From NCBI GenBank assembly GCA_032718475.1, contig JAUCBJ010004544.1:1-32992 (forward strand): 32,992 nt of DNA. The letters are read 5' to 3'. The position numbers were made by a program, and so were the translations under genes. The DNA is from Nemertoderma westbladi (taxonomy: Eukaryota > Xenacoelomorpha > Nemertodermatida > Nemertodermatidae). The notes beneath the pieces are model-generated. The model was not told where the DNA came from and searched no databases. It saw nothing but the letters and a program-made list of their open reading frames with translations. Shown here in pieces: positions 27,561-32,644 of the stretch; position 1 is the first letter of the stretch, and each line of letters starts with the position of its first letter.

Positions 27561-29601
27561 ATCGTGTACCCTCACGGGATAGGAGAGTGAGTCTGAATTA
27601 ATAATAATAATAATACATCGTGTACCCTCACGGGATAGGAGAGTGAGTCTGAATTAATAATAATAATAATACATCGTGTACCCTCACGGGATAGGAGAGT
27701 GAGTCTGAGTTAATAATAATACATCGTGTACCCTCACGGGATAGGAGAGTGAGTCTGAATTAATAATAATAATAATACATCGTGTACCCTCACGGGATAG
27801 GAGAGTGAGTCTGAGTTAATAATAATAATAATACATCGTGTACCCTCACGGGATAGGAGAGTGAGTCTGAATTAATAATAATAATACATCGTGTACCCTC
27901 ACGGGATAGGAGAGTGAGTCTGAATTAATAATAATAATAATACATCGTGTACCCTCACGGGATAGGAGAGTGAGTCTGAATTAATAATAATACATCGTGT
28001 ACCCTCACGGGATAGGAGAGTGAGTCTGAATTAATAATAATACATCGTGTACCCTCACGGGATAGGAGAGTGAGTCTGAATTAATAATAATAATAATACA
28101 TCGTGTACCCTCACGGGATAGGAGAGTGAGTCTGAATTAATAATAATACATCGTGTACCCTCACGGGATAGGAGAGTGAGTCTGAATTAATAATAATAAT
28201 AATACATCGTGTACCCTCACGGGATAGGAGAGTGAGTCTGAATTAATAATAATAATAATACATCGTGTACCCTCACGAGATAGGAGAGTGAGTCTGAATT
28301 AATAATAATACATCGTGTACCCTCACGGGATAGGAGAGTGAGTCTGAATTAATAATAATAATAATACATCGTGTACCCTCACGGGATAGGAGAGTGAGTC
28401 TGAGTTAATAATAATACATCGTGTACCCTCACGGGATAGGAGAGTGAGTCTGAATTAATAATAATAATAATACATCGTGTACCCTCACGGGATAGGAGAG
28501 TGAGTCTGAATTAATAATAATACATCGTGTACCCTCACGGGATAGGAGAGTGAGTCTGAGTTAATAATAATACATCGTGTACCCTCACGGGATAGGAGAG
28601 TGAGTCTGAATTAATAATAATAATAATACATCGTGTACCCTCACGGGATAGGAGAGTGAGTCTGAGTTAATAATAATAATAATACATCGTGTACCCTCAC
28701 GGGATAGGAGAGTGAGTCTGAATTAATAATAATAATAATACATCGTGTACCCTCACGGGATAGGAGAGTGAGTCTGAGTTAATAATAATAATAATACATC
28801 GTGTACCCTCACGGGATAGGAGAGTGAGTCTGAATTAATAATAATAATACATCGTGTACCCTCACGGGATAGGAGAGTGAGTCTGAATTAATAATAATAA
28901 TAATACATCGTGTACCCTCACGGGATAGGAGAGTGAGTCTGAGTTAATAATAATACATCGTGTACCCTCACGGGATAGGAGAGTGAGTCTGAGTTAATAA
29001 TAATAATAATACATCGTGTACCCTCACGGGATAGGAGAGTGAGTCTGAGTTAATAATAATAATAATACATCGTGTACCCTCACGGGATAGGAGAGTGAGT
29101 CTGAGTTAATAATAATACATCGTGTACCCTCACGGGATAGGAGAGTGAGTCTGAATTAATAATAATAATAATACATCGTGTACCCTCACGGGATAGGAGA
29201 GTGAGTCTGAGTTAATAATAATACATCGTGTACCCTCACGGGATAGGAGAGTGAGTCTGAGTTAATAATAATAATAATACATCGTGTACCCTCACGGGAT
29301 AGGAGAGTGAGTCTGAGTTAATAATAATAATAATACATCGTGTACCCTCACGGGATAGGAGAGTGAGTCTGAGTTAATAATAATACATCGTGTACCCTCA
29401 CGGGATAGGAGAGTGAGTCTGAATTAATAATAATAATAATACAATGAGAAATTAAGTTTATTAATATGAAAAAGTTTTTACAGAATATAAACTAATATGT
29501 TGGGACGATGTTTGGATAAACATAAAACAAAAGTAAATAAAATAGGATTCCGCAAAGAAATGAAATAAAATCCACCAATATAAATAAGCAACGAATAGTA
29601 A

Positions 29602-29739
29602 TATAATAACAGCCGAAGTAGCCAAATAATTATTTGGCGCGCCAACCAGCTGTTACAGGAGGAACTACAGCTGCAGAAGGTTCAAGTTGATATCAAATCT
29701 TGGGACGCGATCGATAATATCTTGGGCCATAAGGTCTAA
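29602..29739 (+). pseudogene. Possible terminal-exon or gene fragment (45 codons, no ATG start)
   Basis: An open frame follows an in-frame TAA at 29599-29601 and ends at TAA 29737-29739. Its second half has a coding-like, Gln/Glu/Leu-rich, helix-prone composition (QLLQEELQLQKVQVDIK, then SWDAIDNILGHKV). There is no ATG, so it could only be a fragment or a terminal exon; an AG at 29610-29611 could serve as a splice acceptor. AATAAA lies at 29752-29757, 13 bp after the stop, which would fit a short 3' untranslated region. Upstream lies only satellite, so any 5' exons would have to be far away beyond it. I do not recognise the family; a transposon remnant or chance frame is equally possible. Confidence 0.25.
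29621..29645. repeat. Two overlapping perfect palindromes
   Basis: GCCAAATAATTATTTGGC (29621-29638) is a perfect 18-bp palindrome. It overlaps TTGGCGCGCCAA (29634-29645), a perfect 12-bp palindrome, through the shared TTGGC. The result is three alternating GCCAA/TTGGC half-sites with 8-bp and 2-bp gaps. It could be a binding site for a dimeric protein or form a cruciform; neither is demonstrated. The gaps do not match the 5-bp gap of a classical NFI site. Confidence 0.85.
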
Positions 29740-29751
29740 CATTTAATACAC

Positions 29752-29757
29752 AATAAA
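29752..29757 (+). terminator. AATAAA polyadenylation-signal candidate
   Basis: AATAAA on the plus strand, 13 bp after the stop of the coding-like fragment at 29602-29739. In AT-rich DNA this hexamer is common by chance, so its relevance depends on that fragment being real. Confidence 0.2.
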
Positions 29758-29988
29758 ACCAGATCTGGACCCCAATACCTACATGTAGGAATTCAACCAA
29801 ACAGTCACAGCTGCTGCTGCTGCCGTTACAACTGGGTACGCAGCCCGTCTAACAGTTATTCATATACACTACTAACTAACTACTCTGGAGTCCCGAATAG
29901 ACGGGGCTCCAGAAAAAAAATCCACCCACAATTCTCTTATTTCAGACACCCCGACTATTAATTTTTTCTAAAAAATTTAGTACATTTT

Positions 29989-30024
29989 TTATTATGAGTA
30001 AATAAACGTTTGTTCTCATAATAA
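29989..30024. repeat. Hairpin inside the MITE
   Basis: TTATTATGAG (29989-29998) is the perfect reverse complement of CTCATAATAA (30015-30024), separated by 16 bases that contain the small palindrome AAACGTTT (30004-30011). It lies roughly at the centre of the MITE, so the element has nested fold-back symmetry. Confidence 0.75.
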
Positions 30025-30138
30025 TTGAGAGTTGAAAGTGAAAGTGAACAAAAACCGTGTACCGAGTATTTATAGGTAGCCGTAGCTACTCTGTACCTGT
30101 ACGCTTATACTGTATGTTAAGTAAGTATGTTAAATTTT

Positions 30139-30174
30139 CCACCCACCCCGTTTATTCCACCCACCCCGTCTATT
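30139..30174. repeat. 18-bp tandem duplication at the MITE right end
   Basis: CCACCCACCCCGTTTATT (30139-30156) is followed directly by CCACCCACCCCGTCTATT (30157-30174), one mismatch. The second copy overlaps the inner part of the right terminal repeat, so the right end appears to have been locally duplicated, while the left end carries no second copy. Confidence 0.9.
30151..30156 (-). terminator. Candidate polyadenylation signal of the Lifeguard-like gene
   Basis: TTTATT on the plus strand reads AATAAA on the minus strand, 102 bp beyond the stop codon of the minus-strand gene. It is the first canonical hexamer I found downstream and lies inside the MITE's duplicated right end. Further candidates are at 29988-29993 (also in the MITE) and 29457-29462 beside the satellite. 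Use of any of them is inferred. Confidence 0.4.
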
Positions 30175-30257
30175 CGGGACTCCAGAGTAATTAACTAAGT
30201 TACTATTATTATTACAATTATTGATTGGGTCTGGTTGGTATATTCGGGCGGGTTGGT

Positions 30258-31079
30258 TTAATTCCGGGAACTGTTGAGTAGCATCAGGATGTAGAGGAAC
30301 AGCTGTACTACATCCACGTAGAGATTGAGGGCGGCCAGCACGTACTCGTCGGGGGAGATTGTGTATTTGTGGGAACCGCCGATCATTAGTTGAGTGTCGA
30401 ACACGAGGTAGAAGCTGAAGAGGAGCGCCCCGAGTGCGCCGTAGACGATCTGGACGACGCGAGAACGGAAGATTACCGCGAATAAACCGAAGAATATGAG
30501 GATCACGAGGAATACGAACAGATAGGTTCCCATCTTAGTGAAGTCGTATTTGGTTTGGAAGGCGAACGCAGTGAGGGAGAGAGTGACAGCGGCCGTGATC
30601 CCGACAGCTGCGAGCACCGACTCCGTCTCGTACATCGACGCGATTGAGCCGAGAAGCCAACTCTCAAACAGGGTGAAGACGCCGAGGAGTATGAGATTGA
30701 GTGGGTGCATCTTACGGACGCCTTCGCAGCACGCGAGCGCGATTATGACGACGAATGTGCCGCCCATCGCAGTCCACAGCAACCACTGCTGGGCCTGGGC
30801 GAACTCGCGTACCGGCCGAACGAACATAAAGATCGCGATGACGCCGCAGGTAACGAGGAGTTGGCAGCACAGGATCGCGTAAACCCGACGGATAAAACCC
30901 CGTCGGACCGACTTATCGTCGAAGGTTTTGGCGGAGAATGGTTCCCCGGGTTCGGGTACGTCCTCGTCGAAATAACCTCCCTCACCCAGAGCGGCCGTGT
31001 TGTAGTTGCTCGAATTGTTGTGTCCCGAGTAACCACCCCCCTCGAATCCCACCGGTGGGGGTTGTTGGTCGCGCTGCAT
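30258..31079 (-). CDS. Lifeguard / TMBIM (Bax inhibitor-1) family membrane protein
   Basis: Complete 273-aa protein. Members of this family sit in Golgi, ER or related membranes, act as Ca2+ leak channels or modulators, and protect against apoptosis. Residues 1-52 form a Gly/Pro/Asn-rich cytosolic tail (PPP at 7-9). FDDKSVRRGF (53-62) is the conserved pre-membrane motif of LFG1-3-type proteins. Seven hydrophobic segments follow at about 66-87, 100-118, 127-147, 153-174, 183-204, 208-233 and 246-268. FQTKYDFT (174-181) and FDTQLMIGG (227-235) are family signatures. Asp228 and Asp256 match the di-aspartyl pH sensor described in this superfamily, and SPDEYVLAALNLY (242-254) is also typical. The ATG is the first after an in-frame TAA 33 bp upstream and has A at -3. 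The frame is uninterrupted and intronless, unlike most animal homologues, so it may be a retrogene or reflect intron loss. It is CpG- and GC-richer than its surroundings. Orthology within LFG1, 2 or 3 cannot be decided here. Confidence 0.95.
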   Translation of the reverse strand: MQRDQQPPPVGFEGGGYSGHNNSSNYNTAALGEGGYFDEDVPEPGEPFSAKTFDDKSVRRGFIRRVYAILCCQLLVTCGVIAIFMFVRPVREFAQAQQWLLWTAMGGTFVVIIALACCEGVRKMHPLNLILLGVFTLFESWLLGSIASMYETESVLAAVGITAAVTLSLTAFAFQTKYDFTKMGTYLFVFLVILIFFGLFAVIFRSRVVQIVYGALGALLFSFYLVFDTQLMIGGSHKYTISPDEYVLAALNLYVDVVQLFLYILMLLNSSRN

Positions 31080-31315
31080 TTTCTTAGGTCTGTCTCTGTC
31101 TTTACAGCTTTAGGTAACTGGGTAGGCGTAGGTCCCAGACAGTTGTAGGCCAATGTGTAGGCGCTATCTCTCCTTTATGCTTTAGCTTAGCAGCTAGCTG
31201 TCAGGCTGTAGACAGCGAACTGCGATGCTGGTGCGGTATGCCAAGCAGCCAAGTCTGAATTCAGGAAGTGATAGTATAAAATAATTCTTTAATAGGGCTT
31301 TTCTTTAAGGCAGTG
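31080..31315 (-). promoter_or_regulatory. Upstream region of the Lifeguard-like gene
   Basis: This stretch would hold the 5' untranslated region and proximal promoter. No convincing TATA box is seen on the minus strand at a sensible distance. Candidate elements are an inverted CCAAT at 31150-31154 and an ETS-like CAGGAAGTG at about 31262-31270. A CCCAG with a modest pyrimidine stretch just upstream of the in-frame stop could be a splice acceptor for a 5'-untranslated intron. All of these are weak. Confidence 0.3.
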
Positions 31316-31413
31316 ATTTTTTTATGTCCTTTTATTTGACTTTTTTTGTCCGCCTTTTTTTACGAATTGTGCATAATGACTTTTGTTGTCCCTTTAATGA
31401 CTTTTGTTGTCCT
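31316..31413. repeat. T-rich degenerate minisatellite, about 21-bp period
   Basis: AATGACTTTTGTTGTCC occurs identically at 31375-31391 and 31396-31412 (21-bp spacing). Poorer relatives (TTTGACTTTTTTTGTCC and TTTTTATGTCC) lie just upstream. The block is strongly T-rich on the plus strand. Confidence 0.7.
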
Positions 31414-31457
31414 AATGGCCTTTTATGTATGTATTTCTTCAAACTGTCAGACTCTCA

Positions 31458-31700
31458 TTTCTGGACTGTCAGACAGTTGATTTCAACCCGCCTATGTCAA
31501 AACATTCAAAACTTTGTTGATTTCTGGTCTGTCGGGCAGTTGGTTTCACTATGCCTGTGCCAAAACATTCAAAATTCCATGATTTATAGACTATGAGATA
31601 GATTTCCGCGCCTGTGGTAAAATACTCAAAATTTAATAGTTTGTGGTTGTTGTCGATAATCGATTACCACATGACGTAGCAAAACACTCATTTTATAGCC
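31458..31700. repeat. Degenerate tandem repeat, 57-63-bp units, four copies
   Basis: Copies begin at 31458, 31521, 31583 and 31640 (TTTCTGGACTGTC, TTTCTGGTCTGTC, TTTATAGACTATG, TTTGTGGTTGTTG). Each continues to a (C/G)T.. CAAAACATTCAAAA-like segment before the next. The first two are most alike and divergence increases to the right, so this is an old duplication series. It fully explains the repetitive 90-residue frame at 31324-31596. Confidence 0.8.
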
Positions 31701-31855
31701 AAAAACAATTACCAATTGATGGAAAGGAGCAGGTTAGAGAGGCCGGATTTTCTAACCAAAACAATAAACAGTCACTTTACTAAATGAAGGAAAGGAGGAG
31801 GTTACAGAGGCGGGGTTTTCTAACCAAAACAATAAACAATCACTTTACCAAATGA
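31699..31855 (-). repeat. 68-bp repeat, inverted arm (about 2.3 copies)
   Basis: Reverse-complement copies of the unit found at 32196-32644. CTAACCAAAACAATAAAC occurs at 31752 and 31820, exactly 68 bp apart, each preceded by GGAAAGGAG.AGGTTA.AGAGG. The outermost copy is partial, with a small deletion near 31705. Together with the right arm it makes a long interrupted inverted repeat. Confidence 0.9.
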
Positions 31856-31857
31856 TG

Positions 31858-31939
31858 GTCCTCCAGAAATCTACCGTTAGATTCCATGCTACCGGTTTCT
31901 CTACTGCTGTTCTCTCAGGCTATCAGTACCGGTATTAGT
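31858..31939. repeat. 82-bp direct duplication, copy 1
   Basis: From GTCCTCCAGAAAT to CCGGTATTAGT. It matches 31958-32039 at exactly 100 bp offset with three mismatches, all near the start. The two copies fill most of the first half of the segment between the opposing 68-bp arms. Confidence 0.95.
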
Positions 31940-31957
31940 TTTTTTTTTACTTTTTAT

Positions 31958-32039
31958 GTCCTCCAGAAATTTACCCTTAGGTTCCATGCTACCGGTTTCT
32001 CTACTGCTGTTCTCTCAGGCTATCAGTACCGGTATTAGT
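31958..32039. repeat. 82-bp direct duplication, copy 2
   Basis: Second copy of the 82-bp unit, 100 bp from the first and differing from it at three positions. The 18 bp between the copies are T-rich (a run of T at about 31939-31948). Confidence 0.95.
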
Positions 32040-32099
32040 ATATAGAGCACTATTTTGCAGTATTGCATGTACAGGATGTAGGTATAAAGCAGGTATTTT

Positions 32100-32136
32100 A
32101 GTACCGGTACCGGCACCGGTACTGCTGTAGGCCTAC
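32100..32136. repeat. ACCGG-rich palindrome cluster
   Basis: AGTACCGG (32100-32107) pairs perfectly with CCGGTACT (32116-32123) around an 8-base spacer. GTACCGGTAC (32101-32110) and GTAGGCCTAC (32127-32136) are perfect 10-bp palindromes. Further ACCGGT sites lie in both 82-bp copies and at 32191. The cluster lies in the central segment of the foldback-like structure. Confidence 0.8.
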
Positions 32137-32195
32137 TGTGTAGCCAACCATTTAAATACGGTACTGGTACAGTGGTAGGCCTTCCGGCTGACCGG

Positions 32196-32644
32196 TTGAT
32201 TTGGTTAGAAAATCCCGCCTCTGTAACCTGCTCCTTTCCCTGATTTGGTAAAGTGACCGTTTATTGTTTTGGTTAGAAAGGCCCACCTCTGTAACCTGCT
32301 CCTTTCCTTCATTTTGTAAAGTGACTGTTTATTGTTTTGGTTAGAAAATCCCGCCTCTGTAACCTGCCCCTTTCCCTCAATTAGTTAAGTGATCGTTTAT
32401 TGTTTTGGTTAGGAAATTCCGCCTCTGTAACCTGCTCCTTTCTCTCAATTGGTAATGTTATCGTTTATTGTTTTGGTTAGAAAATCCCGTCTCTGTAACC
32501 TGCTCCTTTCCCTGATTTGGTAAAGTGATTGTTTATTGTTTTGGTTAGAAAATCCCGCCTCTGTAACCTGCTCCTTTCTCTCAATTGGTAATGTTATCTT
32601 TTATTGTTTTGGTTAAAAAATCCCGTCTCTGTAACCTGCTCTTT
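32196..32644 (+). repeat. 68-bp minisatellite, direct arm (about 6.5 copies)
   Basis: GGTTAG (GGTTAA in the last copy) starts at 32203, 32271, 32339, 32407, 32475, 32543 and 32611, an exact 68-bp period. A typical unit reads GGTTAGAAAATCCCGCCTC, then TGTAACCTGCTCCTTTC and TTTATTGTTTT. Two subtypes alternate partly: one with GATTTGGTAAAGTGA and one with CAATTGGTAATGTTA. The last copy is truncated after TGTAACCTGCTC. Confidence 0.95.

Larger units (their letters stand above)
1..29443. repeat. Giant compound satellite array, 50/53/56-bp units
   Basis: Uninterrupted head-to-tail array, already in progress at base 1 and ending where the final unit diverges after TACA at 29440-29443. Each unit has a 39-bp core, beginning TACATCGTGTACCC and ending GAGAGTGAGTCTGA, and an AT-only or nearly AT-only spacer of the form (A/G)TTAATAATAA with further TAA steps. 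Spacers of 11, 14 and 17 bases give 50-, 53- and 56-bp units; 55-bp units lacking one base, and rare 51-, 54- and 57-59-bp units, also occur. About 550 copies is an estimate from length divided by mean unit. By eye I found only four core changes. No open frame, RNA gene or insertion was seen inside. Homogeneity points to recent unequal exchange or gene conversion; a structural role is possible but not shown. I do not recognise the repeat as a named family. Confidence 0.98.
29444..29880. other. AT-rich flank between satellite and MITE
   Basis: Single-copy-looking DNA. It contains several AATAAA-like motifs, including TTTATT at 29457-29462 (AATAAA on the minus strand, 14 bp from the array edge), two overlapping palindromes at 29621-29645, a short coding-like frame at 29602-29739 and a CTG-rich stretch near 29808-29821. 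It could include the distal 3' untranslated region of the minus-strand Lifeguard gene if polyadenylation lies beyond the MITE. Apart from the sub-features listed separately, nothing is recognised. Confidence 0.6.
29881..30189. mobile_element. MITE-like inverted-repeat element (about 309 bp)
   Basis: The two ends are perfect 26-bp inverted repeats: 29881-29906 reads TACTCTGGAGTCCCG onward and 30164-30189 is its exact reverse complement. If the outer TA is taken as target duplication, the element is 305 bp (29883-30187) beginning CTCTGGAGTCCCG, as in TA-inserting Tc1/mariner-type MITEs; because TA is itself palindromic this is inference. There is no coding capacity, so it would be non-autonomous. 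The left end also folds on itself: 29885-29894 pairs with 29903-29912 around an 8-base loop. The interior is AT-rich with a hairpin and short direct repeats. It lies 68 bp beyond the Lifeguard stop codon. Confidence 0.85.
31699..32644. mobile_element. Possible foldback-like element with 68-bp repeat arms
   Basis: The 68-bp repeat occurs in opposite orientations at the two sides (31699-31855 inverted, 32196-32644 direct) around a segment of about 340 bp with an 82-bp direct duplication and ACCGG palindromes. Long inverted ends made of tandem subrepeats around a central segment are the hallmark of foldback-type elements. No coding sequence is present and no clear target-site duplication was found, so an inverted duplication of a minisatellite without transposition remains possible. 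Confidence 0.5.

Noticed and set aside
1-29443. CRISPR array, because of conserved repeats with variable spacers
   Set aside because: The spacers are all the same (TAA)n sequence differing in length, not unique sequences, there are no cas genes, and the neighbouring gene is eukaryotic.
1-29443. Telomeric repeat or CENP-B-box satellite
   Set aside because: The unit is not a telomere-type short repeat. CGGGA in the core matches only one half of the CENP-B box; the required TTCG half is absent.
1-29443. AP-1-like sites (TGAGTCT) in every core
   Set aside because: The motif differs from TGAGTCA at one position and is very short; I have no further support for binding.
29636-29645. NFI binding site formed by TTGGC and GCCAA
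   Set aside because: The half-sites are 2 bp apart rather than the 5 bp that a classical NFI dimer needs.
30199-30222. ATT/TAA-rich stretch near the gene's 3' end as a seed of the satellite linker
   Set aside because: A short imperfect AT microsatellite is common in such DNA and no core sequence is attached.
30538-30882. Plus-strand frames opposite the Lifeguard gene (30538-30882 and 30705-31148) and the minus-strand frame 30743-31153
   Set aside because: They are shadows in other frames of the real gene, with no domain-like composition.
31252-31261. AGTCTGAATT upstream of the gene, matching the satellite core-spacer junction
   Set aside because: A 10-bp match without any extension is most likely chance; no remnant unit surrounds it.
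31324-31596. 90-residue plus-strand frame
   Set aside because: Its internally repeated residues come from the T-rich and 60-bp degenerate DNA repeats; there is no sign of coding selection.
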